Below, piece after piece: positions 8,727-17,536 of a stretch of 64,000 bases of DNA; position 1 is the stretch's first letter; the number at the start of each line of letters is the position of its first letter. The position numbers and the translations under genes were made by a program. Source of the stretch: Vibrio sp. STUT-A11 (GTDB lineage Bacteria > Pseudomonadota > Gammaproteobacteria > Enterobacterales > Vibrionaceae); the NCBI RefSeq assembly GCF_026000435.1, contig NZ_AP026764.1:1612001-1676000 (forward strand), read 5' to 3'. Below the pieces are notes generated by a model. It was not told the DNA's origin, did no database searches, and saw only the letters and a program-made list of their open reading frames with translations.

Positions 8727-9635
8727 ATGATGAAACGGATTCAACTCCTTACTACACTAGCTCTGACCGCAATCGCCCCTATTGTATGGGGCAGTACCTA
8801 TATTGTTACGACCGAGTTATTACCAGCCAACACTCCTCTTATCGCCTCTATGTTGAGAGCGCTTCCGGCAGGCATTGTGCTGGTACTGTTTAGCCAGACT
8901 CTTCCTAAAGGTAGATGGTGGGCACGCATGGCAGTACTCGGCTTTCTTAACATCGGCTTTTTCTTTTACTGCCTCTTTTTTGCGGCAACGTACCTTCCCG
9001 GAGGGATGGCGGCGCTAGTGATGGCGATTCAACCTGTTCTCGTGATGGGGTTAAGTTATGTTTTGCTTAATAACACGTTAAGTCTGAAGCAAGGTGTCGC
9101 CAGTATGCTCGGAATGAGCGGCATTGCTTTTTTGGTCCTCAACAATCAGGCAGAACTGAGCACCAATGGCATTCTGATCGGGCTGCTTGGTACCGTCAGC
9201 ATGGCATCAGGTGTGGTCATGACTAAACGCTGGGGACGTCCAAAGGATATGACGCTATTGAGCTTCACTGGCTGGCAATTGCTCTTCGGTGGGTTAATGC
9301 TGTTACCAGTGGCGTTATGGATGGAAGGTTTTCCAGCTCACCTTAGCATGAAAAACTACCTTGGTTATGGATACCTGACCATTGTAGGTGCCATGATCGC
9401 CTACTCACTTTGGTTCCGAGGTATTGAAAAACTGCCCACCACAACGGTCTCATTTCTGGGCTTCCTAAGCAGTGTTTCTGCGGTGATACTCGGCTACGTG
9501 ATTCTCGATCAATCCCTTACCTGGTTACAACTTTTCGGCGCAGCCGCGATTCTACTGTCCATATTGCTGGCAGCACCAAAAACCAATTCATCTCAAACAA
9601 CTACTTTGACTGATACTAAAAAGGAATTCGCATGA
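8727..9635 (+). CDS. EamA-family drug/metabolite exporter
   Basis: 302-residue inner-membrane protein of the DMT superfamily with two EamA repeats and about ten hydrophobic helices. It opens with IAPIVWGSTYIVTTELLP, the PecM/YedA-like signature, and the first repeat ends near residue 135. Probably an efflux permease for a small molecule; the substrate is unknown. The start is ATG 8727 (ATG at 8730 also possible) after an AGGA motif. It overlaps the next gene by 4 bases (ATGA), so the two are translated together. Regulation by the divergent MarR protein is inferred from the operators. Confidence 0.87.
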   Translation: MMKRIQLLTTLALTAIAPIVWGSTYIVTTELLPANTPLIASMLRALPAGIVLVLFSQTLPKGRWWARMAVLGFLNIGFFFYCLFFAATYLPGGMAALVMAIQPVLVMGLSYVLLNNTLSLKQGVASMLGMSGIAFLVLNNQAELSTNGILIGLLGTVSMASGVVMTKRWGRPKDMTLLSFTGWQLLFGGLMLLPVALWMEGFPAHLSMKNYLGYGYLTIVGAMIAYSLWFRGIEKLPTTTVSFLGFLSSVSAVILGYVILDQSLTWLQLFGAAAILLSILLAAPKTNSSQTTTLTDTKKEFA

Positions 9636-10225
9636 AACTGACTATTATCGCTGGGAGTCAACGCTCTCAATCACAAAGCCTCAATGTTGCAAAGTATCTC
9701 AGCCATATTGCAACACCACATTTTGATCAGATCCAAATCCTTGATCTACATGAACTCAACCTTCCGTTATGGAATGAAGGGGTATGGAATGGCAGTGAAG
9801 AGTGGGCACCATGGTACGATATTGCAGCAACCCTCAAAGCGTCCGATGCCTTCGTCTTTATTACCCCTGAGTGGCACGGTATGGCAACCCCAATACTGAA
9901 GAACTTTCTCCTGTTGACTACCGATGACGAACTGGCACACAAACCAGCTCTGGCGGTCAGTGTTTCGGCCAGTGTAAATGGCGTGTATCCGATCAGTGAA
10001 CTTCGGATGACAGGCAGCAAAAACAATCATGTTTGCTTTCTACCTGACCATTTGATCTTTCGCGACATCGACTCGTCTCTTAATCCAGAGTTGACCGATG
10101 CTGGGGAGTTCATGCAGGAAAGAAGTATATACACGATGAGCTTATTGGCCGCTTACGCTCATGCTCTGAAGCCTGTTCACCGAGATATGTTGAACGCAGG
10201 AAAGCCTTTTCGCTATGGTATGTAA
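9632..10225 (+). CDS. NAD(P)H-dependent FMN reductase family protein
   Basis: 197-residue flavodoxin-like oxidoreductase. The start, MKLTIIAGSQRSQSQSLNVA, carries the GSxRxxSxS phosphate-binding loop for FMN. FITPEWHGMATPILKNFL is the family's second flavin-contact loop. Such proteins reduce flavins, quinones or azo compounds in the cytoplasm with NAD(P)H. Co-expressed with the EamA exporter and presumably induced by the same ligand of the MarR regulator, suggesting defence against a redox-active or electrophilic compound (inference). Confidence 0.85.
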   Translation: MKLTIIAGSQRSQSQSLNVAKYLSHIATPHFDQIQILDLHELNLPLWNEGVWNGSEEWAPWYDIAATLKASDAFVFITPEWHGMATPILKNFLLLTTDDELAHKPALAVSVSASVNGVYPISELRMTGSKNNHVCFLPDHLIFRDIDSSLNPELTDAGEFMQERSIYTMSLLAAYAHALKPVHRDMLNAGKPFRYGM

Positions 10226-10281
10226 GCAGGTATTGGTCTTAGGAAGACACTCTTCGCTTGGCAACCTCGAAAAAATTTGAA

Positions 10282-10311
10282 ACAAAAGGCCACCAAACGG
10301 TGCCTTTTGTC
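10282..10311. terminator. Bidirectional terminator between convergent genes
   Basis: AAAAGGCCACC and GGTGCCTTTT pair with a small loop and one bulged C. The hairpin is flanked by A-rich and T-rich ends on both sides. It separates the FMN reductase gene from the leftward ybiW gene. Confidence 0.8.
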
Positions 10312-10337
10312 TGACGTGAGTTTATTGCTTTAAGAAC

Positions 10338-12761
10338 TCACAATTCGTGCTCAGTACGAGCGATGATGTCGTCCTGTGCATCTGGCGACAGCGCGGTGAA
10401 GAACGCAGAGTAACCCGCAACGCGTACTACAAGATCGCGATATTGCTCAGGGTTCTTCTTAGCTGCCAGCAAGGTTTCTCGGGAAACAATGTTGTACTGT
10501 ACGTGCCAACCTTTATGGTGGTTAAAGAAGGTACGAATCAACTTAGAGAGTTTCAACTTATCCCCTTCTGAAGCCACTGCTGCCGGGCTTAACTTCTGAT
10601 TAAGCAGCACACCGCCCAAGATTTTATTGGCTTGGACCTTACCGACTGAGTTATACACGGCGGTTGGTCCCAAGCGGTCTGAGCCAGATGCCGGGCTTGC
10701 GCCTTCCGCCAGTGGTGTTTCAGCTTTACGGCCATCAGGCGTTGCCATGGTAGAAGCACCAAATGGCACATTAGCCGAGATACTGGATGTCCCTGCGTAG
10801 TAACCACCACCGATTGGGCCTCGTCCGTAGCGGGTGTTAACAAACTGGCTTATCTCAGTAATGTACACCTGGTACGCATCAGCCAGAAGTTGGTCAACAT
10901 AATCATCATCGTTGCCGTATTTTGGCGCGAAATTGATTAATCGCTGACGAAGCTGCTCGTTCTCAATCCCATCAAAGTCTTCAGCCAGCGCTTTTGCCAA
11001 TTCCGGCTGACTAATCTGCGCATCCTCAAAGACCAGATGTTTGATAGCAGCCAGGCTGTTGCCCAAGTTAGCAATACCCACTTGCAGGCCGGATACCCAG
11101 TCGTATTTTGCACCGCCCTCTTTGACTGTTTTACCGCGAGGTAAACAGTCATCCACAAGTGCAGAACAGAAAACATCTTGTGCTTGTTGTTCGAGTACGC
11201 TGTCTACAACGGTATCAATCTCAATCGATTTACGCGTGTAGTAGCGAATTTGATCTGCCCAAGAGGCCGTCACTTCTTCGAAATTGGTAAAGTTACCTTT
11301 CGCTAATGATTTAGTATGCGGTAAGAAGGCTTTACCTGTAGTCGCATCGACACCTTCGTTTAACGCAGCAAGTAAGATCCGAGCAAAGTTAATAAAGCTC
11401 ATACCAGTACAACGATAGCCCCACTTACCAGGAACCGCCGTTTCAATACAGCCGATAGACGCATAGTTGTATGCGTCTTCTTTCTCGACACCCAACTTAA
11501 TGAACTCAGGGATAACAATTTCATCGTTGTTGAATGCGGGCATACCAAAACCACATTTAATAACCTCAATACAGCCCATCAAGAACTCTTGATTCAAACC
11601 TTCGTGGTAACGAACGCTTAGGTTTGGCTGAGTAGAACGAAGCTGTCCGCAAGATTCCAAAATTGCCCACGACAATGGATTCACCGCATCTTCAGGCTCG
11701 CCGTTTTCATTCAGTTTTTGTCCACCGATACAGACGTTTTGATACAGCGGAGAACCTGCTGACGCTTTTGAGTGCGCACCGGAACGAATCTTGTTTACTT
11801 CTAACAGTTTCAACCAGAGGCTTTGTAGCAATTCTAGCGCGAACTCTTTGTTCATCTCAGCATTTTCGATGTCGCGCTCATAGTATTCGTTGAGGAACTG
11901 GTCCATGCGACCAAAAGAGACCGAATGACCGTTCGATTCGATTTGCAACATTAACTGAACAAAATAGCTCAGTTGGAGTGCTTGCCAGAAATTCGTCGGA
12001 GCGTGATAAGCGACATGACGGCAGTTTTCAGCAATGGTTTCGAGTTCGGCTTTTCGCTCTGGGCGTGTTTCAGCCTGTGCCATTTCTTTGGCGAGATCCG
12101 CGTAACTCACTATATGCTCTTGAATCGCCAATAATACGATTTCAACTGACTTATAGAACTGTTCTTTTTTCAAACCTTCATAAGTAGAGACATCGTTGTT
12201 GGAGCGATGTTGACGAACCTCGTCCAACAAACCATTCATACCGATCTTAAGTATTTTTTCATTGTCGACCGCGAGGTGAGCATCGCCAGACGTCATATTG
12301 CCTTCGGCCTTAATGATGGTACTGGCCAGAATCTCTTGCTGCTCGTCTGTGAATAAACCATAACAGCGATCTTGAACGGTTTTACCGCGCCAGTATGGCG
12401 TTAGTGCGTGGATACTTTCTTTATCTGCTTCGCTAACCGCAAACCCAGCGCCTGGGCGATCTGCCAGATCGTCAATTTCGGCTTCTATCCAGCGGACCGT
12501 GTATTCAGGAAAGATTGGCGCCGCGCGTACCTTGCTTGCCTGATTACCAATGATTAATTCATCGTGCTTGATCCAAATGGTACGAGTGCGTAAATGCTCT
12601 TGTAGTGCCAACGCGCGTTGTACAATCACAGGTTTATCTTCATTTGCCTGATAGGCGCGAGTGTATGCTTCTGCACGTTCGGTGCAAACTGGTGGAGTGA
12701 CAATGTTTACCAGTGCCGATTTATGCGCTTTTATACGCTCAGGAAGGGTGTGTAGGTTCAT
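10338..12761 (-). CDS. ybiW: Glycyl radical enzyme YbiW/PflD-type
   Basis: 807-residue oxygen-sensitive glycyl radical enzyme, close along its length to E. coli YbiW. The C-terminal radical loop VRVAGYSAF places the radical on Gly783. The catalytic thiyl centre is Cys438 in IGCIE, with Glu440 as the likely general base. YbiW was long called a putative formate lyase. I recall more recent work assigning it as 1,5-anhydroglucitol-6-phosphate lyase, giving 1-deoxyfructose-6-phosphate that an FSA aldolase can split. The local gene set fits that, but I cannot confirm the substrate. It follows the activase gene with a 2-base gap on the same strand. Anaerobic expression is likely from the FNR box at 13787. 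Confidence 0.93.
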   Translation of the reverse strand: MNLHTLPERIKAHKSALVNIVTPPVCTERAEAYTRAYQANEDKPVIVQRALALQEHLRTRTIWIKHDELIIGNQASKVRAAPIFPEYTVRWIEAEIDDLADRPGAGFAVSEADKESIHALTPYWRGKTVQDRCYGLFTDEQQEILASTIIKAEGNMTSGDAHLAVDNEKILKIGMNGLLDEVRQHRSNNDVSTYEGLKKEQFYKSVEIVLLAIQEHIVSYADLAKEMAQAETRPERKAELETIAENCRHVAYHAPTNFWQALQLSYFVQLMLQIESNGHSVSFGRMDQFLNEYYERDIENAEMNKEFALELLQSLWLKLLEVNKIRSGAHSKASAGSPLYQNVCIGGQKLNENGEPEDAVNPLSWAILESCGQLRSTQPNLSVRYHEGLNQEFLMGCIEVIKCGFGMPAFNNDEIVIPEFIKLGVEKEDAYNYASIGCIETAVPGKWGYRCTGMSFINFARILLAALNEGVDATTGKAFLPHTKSLAKGNFTNFEEVTASWADQIRYYTRKSIEIDTVVDSVLEQQAQDVFCSALVDDCLPRGKTVKEGGAKYDWVSGLQVGIANLGNSLAAIKHLVFEDAQISQPELAKALAEDFDGIENEQLRQRLINFAPKYGNDDDYVDQLLADAYQVYITEISQFVNTRYGRGPIGGGYYAGTSSISANVPFGASTMATPDGRKAETPLAEGASPASGSDRLGPTAVYNSVGKVQANKILGGVLLNQKLSPAAVASEGDKLKLSKLIRTFFNHHKGWHVQYNIVSRETLLAAKKNPEQYRDLVVRVAGYSAFFTALSPDAQDDIIARTEHEL

Positions 12762-12763
12762 GA

Positions 12764-13678
12764 TTAACCTCTTACAATCACGTTAAGTTGGGTATGTTCG
12801 CTTGCATATAGCATTGCGCTTTCTAACAGTTCTGGCCTATTTAATGGCTTGTCAGAACACTCGTAAGGCATATCGAGCAAGCGGTATTTGTTCGTGCCGA
12901 GGGTGTGATACGGCAATAAGTGAAGTTCTTGGCAGCTTTCTAATGAAGCAGCAAAATCAATAATCTCTTTCAGCTCTTCGATGGTGTCGTTGAAACCCGG
13001 GACCACAGGCACACGAATCACAATACGTTTTGCTATCGGAGCGAGTTTACGAAAGTTGTCTTTGATGCGTTTTAGCGAGCCTTTCGCCCAGTGAAGAAAC
13101 TTGTCTTCATCTGTGTGTTTGAGATCAGCCAGCCAGCAGTCGATATGTGGTGCGACTTTTTCTACGCTTTTCCACGGCACATGCATGCAAGATTCAATCG
13201 CTGTCGGCACTTGGTTTTCATGCAATCTTCGCGACAGTTCCGCAACCAGATCCGCTTGCATCAACGGCTCACCACCAGAAAAGGTGACACCACCCTGGCT
13301 TTGGTCGTAAAACGGTTTGTCCTTCATTAACGTGTCGAACAGCGTATCTGCAGACGCTTCTTCTCCACATACCGTCAACGCTTGAGTTGGGCACACATTC
13401 TGCAATGCGATGAGTTGCTGTTGATTGATCGCCTTACGATTGATGGCAATTTGGTTATCAACGCGCTGAATCCCATCACACCCCATTGCATGACTCGCAG
13501 CGACGCAAAGATCGCAATCTTGCAGACAGCTACGATCATCAAACAGAAGCGAACGTTTCTCACTGCGGCTCTCAGGGTTCTGACACCAAGGACAAGACAG
13601 ACTGCACCCCTTCAAAAACAGGATAGTACGAATACCATCACCATCGTGGGTCGAGAACCGCTGAATATTGAAATACAT
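12764..13678 (-). CDS. ybiY: Glycyl radical enzyme activase, radical SAM
   Basis: Radical S-adenosylmethionine enzyme that installs the glycyl radical on YbiW. The SAM cluster motif CSLSCPWC (CxxxCxxC) lies near residue 25. A ferredoxin-like insert carries further cysteines (CLQDCDLC and VCPTQAL), as usual for activases other than the short PFL one. The SAM-binding GG motif is in VTFSGGEPL. The frame extends to an ATG at 13705, but I choose the ATG at 13678: it gives MYFNIQRFSTHDGDGIRT, matching the E. coli YbiY N-terminus, and has GAGG upstream. About 304 residues. First gene of the ybiY-ybiW operon. Confidence 0.92.
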   Translation of the reverse strand: MYFNIQRFSTHDGDGIRTILFLKGCSLSCPWCQNPESRSEKRSLLFDDRSCLQDCDLCVAASHAMGCDGIQRVDNQIAINRKAINQQQLIALQNVCPTQALTVCGEEASADTLFDTLMKDKPFYDQSQGGVTFSGGEPLMQADLVAELSRRLHENQVPTAIESCMHVPWKSVEKVAPHIDCWLADLKHTDEDKFLHWAKGSLKRIKDNFRKLAPIAKRIVIRVPVVPGFNDTIEELKEIIDFAASLESCQELHLLPYHTLGTNKYRLLDMPYECSDKPLNRPELLESAMLYASEHTQLNVIVRG

Positions 13679-13786
13679 CTCTGTTAGCCTCTTTGTTTTC
13701 ATCATTGTTGTGCTTGATTTGATATCTGCACTTTCTTACTTAACTTTCGTTTAATGAAATTATTATTCTTTCACTTGAAATTACAA

Positions 13787-13800
13787 TTGATCGAAATCAA
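13787..13800. promoter_or_regulatory. FNR box in the ybiY/fsa divergent promoter
   Basis: TTGATCGAAATCAA is a perfect match to the FNR consensus TTGATnnnnATCAA. It lies 70 bases before the aldolase start and 108 bases before the activase start, so it could serve either or both directions. Oxygen-responsive activation makes sense for a glycyl radical enzyme. CRP recognises a related but different motif. Confidence 0.8.
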
Positions 13801-13870
13801 GATCTTTGCCGATAGACGGTTATATAGTGACTCCATCAACAAAACGAAGAATTTGTTTAAGGGAAACCTC

Positions 13871-14545
13871 ATGATTGAACTCTATTTAGATACAGCTGAC
13901 GTGGCAGAAGTAACACGCTTTAACCAATGCCTGCCGTTAAAAGGCGTGACCACAAACCCAAGTATTCTGGCGAAATCACAACAGGGGCTAAATGAAACCC
14001 TAAAAAGCATGCAACAAGCTCTGGGTGGGTCTCCTCGCTTCCATGCGCAAGTCGTTAGTACAACGGTGGAAGGAATGGTTGAGGAAGCTCGTCAAATTAA
14101 TGAATTGCCTTACGACATGGTTGTTAAAGTACCAGCGACAGAGACAGGACTAGCGGCGATTAGATTAATGAAGCAAGAGGGAATTCAGGTACTGGCGACG
14201 GCTATTTACTCCGCACAGCAAGGTTTTCTCGCCGCACTTTGCGGTGCAGATTACTTAGCCCCATACGTGAACCGTATTGATGCAATGAATGGTAATGGTG
14301 TGGAAGTCGTTGCCGACCTGCAATTATTGCTCGATCACAACCAACTTCCGGCAAAAATTTTAGCGGCAAGCTTCAAAAACACACAACAAGCAATGGAAGT
14401 GATGATGCTAGGTATCGAGGCGATCACACTGCCAGTGGATGTGGCGGCGCAGATGTTTGCTCACCCTGCCGTTCAGCCCGCGGTCGATCAGTTTGATAAA
14501 GACTGGAAATCGGCGTTTGGTGATAAACTTTCATTTGAAAGCTGA
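13871..14545 (+). CDS. fsaA: Fructose-6-phosphate aldolase (FSA), transaldolase family
   Basis: 224-residue class I aldolase of the small transaldolase subfamily. It starts MIELYLDTADV and contains GVTTNPSI, the Schiff-base lysine in VVKVPAT, and the YVNRIDAMNGNG segment seen in E. coli FsaA (220 residues). It cleaves fructose-6-phosphate or 1-deoxy-type analogues to glyceraldehyde-3-phosphate and a C3 ketone such as dihydroxyacetone or hydroxyacetone. The open frame begins at 13754, but the first 39 codons run through the FNR box and promoter, so I use the ATG at 13871 after AAGGGA. Divergent from ybiY-ybiW, the same gene company as in E. coli. Confidence 0.93.
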   Translation: MIELYLDTADVAEVTRFNQCLPLKGVTTNPSILAKSQQGLNETLKSMQQALGGSPRFHAQVVSTTVEGMVEEARQINELPYDMVVKVPATETGLAAIRLMKQEGIQVLATAIYSAQQGFLAALCGADYLAPYVNRIDAMNGNGVEVVADLQLLLDHNQLPAKILAASFKNTQQAMEVMMLGIEAITLPVDVAAQMFAHPAVQPAVDQFDKDWKSAFGDKLSFES

Positions 14546-14572
14546 TTATTTGAAAGCTGATCGTTTGAAAAT
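14533..14572 (+). repeat. 15-bp tandem repeat across the fsa stop codon
   Basis: ATTTGAAAGCTGATT (14533-14547) is repeated once almost exactly (14548-14562) and then partly (GTTTGAAAAT). The first copy holds the last codons and stop of the aldolase gene, so the duplication lies mostly outside the coding sequence. Confidence 0.7.
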
Positions 14573-14578
14573 TTTCAG

Positions 14579-14618
14579 TGCGCCCTTGTGACAATGTCAC
14601 TCTTTGGGGCGCATTCTT
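14579..14618 (+). terminator. Nested hairpin terminator after fsa
   Basis: Outer stem TGCGCCC (14579-14585) with GGGGCGCA (14606-14613), inner stem GTGAC/GTCAC. A short T-rich stretch follows. It ends the rightward aldolase transcript and may also serve the convergent DeoR gene. Confidence 0.6.
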
Positions 14619-14683
14619 AATTGCACTATACTTTTAATCGTTTGTTTTTATTCTGGATTTTTACCGGACTTATGGTCCGATTC

Positions 14684-15433
14684 TCAATCAACGACAATAA
14701 GCTCGACACCATGATCTTCCATTTTCCTGGCAATATTCTCAGGAGGACGACGGTTGGTAACGACAAAATCGATGTCTGACCATGAACAGGATTGGAACAT
14801 CAGTTGGGAATTAAACTTACTATCTTCAGCGATACAGATAACCTGAGTTGATTGGCTCGCCATGGCCAGCTTTAGATTGGCATCGGTTTCTAAATCCGTC
14901 GTTATACCCGACTCAGATAAAGCACTCACACCAATAAAAGCTTTGTTTGCCTGATATTTTCTGATCTGTTGAGTGGTCATATCGCCAAGTATGGCGTGAG
15001 AAAAGTCATCAAACGTCCCACCAAGCACACACTTTTTAATACCAGACTTATCACGCAGCTCGCCTAGAGCCTCAAGTGAGTTTGTTATCATGCTGCAAGG
15101 TTCTTCGAGATAATGAGCAAGTGCGGCGCAAGTGGTGCCAGCGTCTAAAAATACGATGTCGTGCTCTTTGACAAGTGATGCCCCAAATGCAGCAAGCTTT
15201 TGTTTGATCGGATTCGATTTGGATCTCTGATTATACGAAACGGTAACCTTTTTATCGTCTAGAATTGCGCCGCCCCGAATGCGTAATATGCCTGGATGGT
15301 TGGCGAGTTTCACCAGATCTCGCCGCGCAGAATCGTAAGAAATGTCATACTGGTGGCAAATCTCATCTATGGTGATTTTACCATGGCTTTTTATATGATC
15401 TTCTATCTCAATCAAACGTTCTTCTTGCGTCAT
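14684..15433 (-). CDS. DeoR-family transcriptional regulator
   Basis: 249-residue DeoR/GlpR-type regulator. The N-terminal helix-turn-helix (about 1-58) reads KITIDEICHQYDISYDSARR, unusual for its SYDSARRD recognition helix. The sensor domain has DIVFLDAGTTCAALAHYL and CIAEDSKFN motifs of phosphosugar-binding members. Divergent from the Gfo/Idh oxidoreductase and convergent with the aldolase, so either or both neighbouring sugar genes could be targets. Candidate binding repeats lie in the gap at 15434-15759. Distinct in sequence from the YciT-like regulator at 7246. Confidence 0.85.
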   Translation of the reverse strand: MTQEERLIEIEDHIKSHGKITIDEICHQYDISYDSARRDLVKLANHPGILRIRGGAILDDKKVTVSYNQRSKSNPIKQKLAAFGASLVKEHDIVFLDAGTTCAALAHYLEEPCSMITNSLEALGELRDKSGIKKCVLGGTFDDFSHAILGDMTTQQIRKYQANKAFIGVSALSESGITTDLETDANLKLAMASQSTQVICIAEDSKFNSQLMFQSCSWSDIDFVVTNRRPPENIARKMEDHGVELIVVD

Positions 15434-15759
15434 TAATAGTCACACCTTGCTTTCATTGGGTTTAGTGTAACCGATTCTTAGCCATTAAACACTTGAATAC
15501 ACGTATAAACACTTACGCTTACATCGATTTATTACCTATATTCATGCAGAACACTCAGCTTAAAACTTGAATTCCCGTAAGTAAACGTGAGATATTTGAA
15601 CTTAAATACGTATTAATGCGCAAGATTGTAAGCATTAGCGCACGGTTTATAAGTGTTTTAAAGTGAAATGATGATAGTCAGATACTATTCATCCAATCAC
15701 GATGACGCAAAATCAGAGGTGTAGAGCCTTCTGTACCCACTAACAGAGAATTAGATATT
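15434..15759. promoter_or_regulatory. Divergent promoter region with repeated TAAACACTT motifs
   Basis: 326 bases without a gene. TAAACACTT occurs twice in direct orientation (15486-15494 and 15506-15514). AAGTGTTTTA, nearly its reverse complement, is at 15651-15660. Three such copies between a DeoR regulator and its divergent neighbour make a reasonable operator set. An AT-rich stretch at about 15520-15620 could hold promoters. No small gene is evident. Confidence 0.45.
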
Positions 15760-16803
15760 ATGACTTTTTCACCAATAAAAACCGCTGTAATCGGATATGG
15801 ATTTTCAGCAAAAACCTTCCATATCCCATTCGTTAGCGCATTAGATGAATTTGATCTTGTCGCGATCAGCACCAGTAATGGAGAAGCGGTAGCCACAGAC
15901 TGGCCAACTGCACAGCATTATGCTTCGGCGTCGGATTTACTCTCAAGTTCGGATGCAGAACTGGTCATCATTACAGCACCAAACGATGTCCACTTTTATC
16001 TCGCCAAGCAAGCCCTTAAAAATGGCAAACACGTGATCATCGAAAAGCCTTTTGTCACCAATGTGTCGGATGGTGAAGCACTTATTGCGCTGGCGAAAGA
16101 AAAAGGCCTCATTCTAAGTGTTTATCATAACCGTCGTTGGGATGGTGACTTCTTAACCGTTAAAAAATTAATAGAAGAAAAACGCATTGGCGAGCTCAGA
16201 CATTTTGAATCTCACTTTGACCGTTTCCGACCAGAGGTTCGTCAGCGCTGGCGTGAACAGGCGACAGATGGTGGTGGCATTTTGTTTGACCTTGGCTCGC
16301 ATTTAATTGATCAAGCACTTGAGCTTTTCGGTCTTCCTGATGCGATCAGCGCTGAATGTAAGATGATGCGTGAAGGCTCGACCAACGTTGATTATTTTGA
16401 TGTTGTTATGCACTACCCTAACCATTTGGCCATCGTTCACGGCGATCTATTCAGTGCCGGGCCGAATAAACGTTTTACTCTTAAAGGTACAAAGGGCAGC
16501 TACGAGAAGCTAGGTCTGGACCCTCAGGAGCCACGTTTAATTGAAGGTACTCTTCCGACCGATCCAAGTTGGGCAGATGAAGATCCTGACAACAATGGTC
16601 GACTATACTCCACAGATCATATTGAAACGATTGACACAGAAACCGGTGGTTATCAGCATTATTTCCTTAAAATGGCGGACGCAATTCGCAATAACACCGC
16701 TCCACCGGTTAGCGCTGAAGATGCTTTGTGGAACATCAAGCTGATTGAACTGGCAATGGAAAGCAGTCGCTTGGGTCAAAAATTACCAATAAAGAATGTG
16801 TGA
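15760..16803 (+). CDS. Gfo/Idh/MocA-family oxidoreductase, YdgJ-like
   Basis: 347-residue NAD(P)-dependent sugar or polyol dehydrogenase. The Rossmann start AVIGYGFSAKTFHIPF is followed by EKPFVTN, which carries the conserved EKP lysine. The catalytic region contains FDRFRPEVRQRWRE and LFDLGSHLIDQALELFG. It resembles E. coli YdgJ. The Gfo/Idh family includes dehydrogenases and reductases for inositol, glucose and anhydro-sugars, so the substrate is open. It overlaps or abuts the UPF0303 gene and is divergent from the DeoR regulator that may control it. Confidence 0.87.
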   Translation: MTFSPIKTAVIGYGFSAKTFHIPFVSALDEFDLVAISTSNGEAVATDWPTAQHYASASDLLSSSDAELVIITAPNDVHFYLAKQALKNGKHVIIEKPFVTNVSDGEALIALAKEKGLILSVYHNRRWDGDFLTVKKLIEEKRIGELRHFESHFDRFRPEVRQRWREQATDGGGILFDLGSHLIDQALELFGLPDAISAECKMMREGSTNVDYFDVVMHYPNHLAIVHGDLFSAGPNKRFTLKGTKGSYEKLGLDPQEPRLIEGTLPTDPSWADEDPDNNGRLYSTDHIETIDTETGGYQHYFLKMADAIRNNTAPPVSAEDALWNIKLIELAMESSRLGQKLPIKNV

Positions 16804-16813
16804 GAACAAGGAA

Positions 16814-17287
16814 ATGAGCAAAGACATTTTATCAGAGCTATTAGATCAAGAAGCGGACTTACAGTTAGATCATTTTAATCATGGCACTGCATGGGAACTC
16901 GGCTGCGCATTGAAATCGGCGGCGGACGAACGATCTGCTACCATTTTTATCGAAGTGTACGCGTTCGAGCAAGTGCTGTTTAGCTACGCAATGGAAGGCA
17001 GCACTAAAGACAAACAAGACTGGGCAAAGCGCAAGCGCCAATCTGTTCTGCGCTTTGGTCACAGCTCTCATTATCTTGGTCATTACAATGCATCTAAGCA
17101 ACGTGACTTTGACAGTCAGCCTCATATCGATGCGAGAGAATACTGTGCCCATGGAGGTGCCTTTCCAATCCGTATCAAAGGAAGTGGACTTGTTGGTGTG
17201 ATCACTGTGTCTGGATTACCGTCAGAAGAAGACCATAACATGGTGATTGAGGTGCTGAGAGCACATATACAGCCTTCGCAACCATAA
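16814..17287 (+). CDS. UPF0303 (GlcG/HbpS-like) protein
   Basis: About 157-residue cytoplasmic protein of the UPF0303 group, related to the heme-degrading/GlcG fold. Recognisable segments are NHGTAWELG, the RKRQSVLRFGHSS stretch and HGGAFPIRIKGSGLVGVITVSGL. No enzyme activity is established for the family as far as I know. Two starts are possible: ATG 16796, overlapping the upstream stop, or ATG 16814, which gives the usual short N-terminus. It is placed directly behind the Gfo/Idh gene and probably co-transcribed. Members often accompany sugar oxidoreductases, which suggests an accessory part in that pathway (inference). Confidence 0.8.
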   Translation: MSKDILSELLDQEADLQLDHFNHGTAWELGCALKSAADERSATIFIEVYAFEQVLFSYAMEGSTKDKQDWAKRKRQSVLRFGHSSHYLGHYNASKQRDFDSQPHIDAREYCAHGGAFPIRIKGSGLVGVITVSGLPSEEDHNMVIEVLRAHIQPSQP

Positions 17288-17316
17288 AGATGACTTAACG
17301 ATCTATAGGCGGAATT

Positions 17317-17350
17317 GTCGGTGGCTAAAGTCGCCGACTCTTTTTGTTTT
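17317..17350 (+). terminator. Terminator after the UPF0303 gene
   Basis: GTCGG (17317-17321) pairs with CCGAC (17334-17338). Weaker inner pairing around a TAAA loop and a run of T's (17340-17350) complete it. Confidence 0.65.
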
Positions 17351-17536
17351 AATCTCCGTAAAGTAAACATCTCTCTTCTCTGTTTCTATTGCTCGAGCAA
17401 CTCTGGTGTCGGGCTTAACGTTGGACATTAGCAAAATCTTAATTACCCGGTGGCAAACCTAGCGGGATAAACCATACTTTGAGCAGGTCTTTTTCCTATT
17501 CTGGAATACGTTCACTTTTGTGCGGGATGCCAAATT

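Noticed and set aside
17440..17470. Sigma-54 promoter upstream of acsA
   Set aside because: TGGCA occurs, but the required GC at the -12 element is missing.
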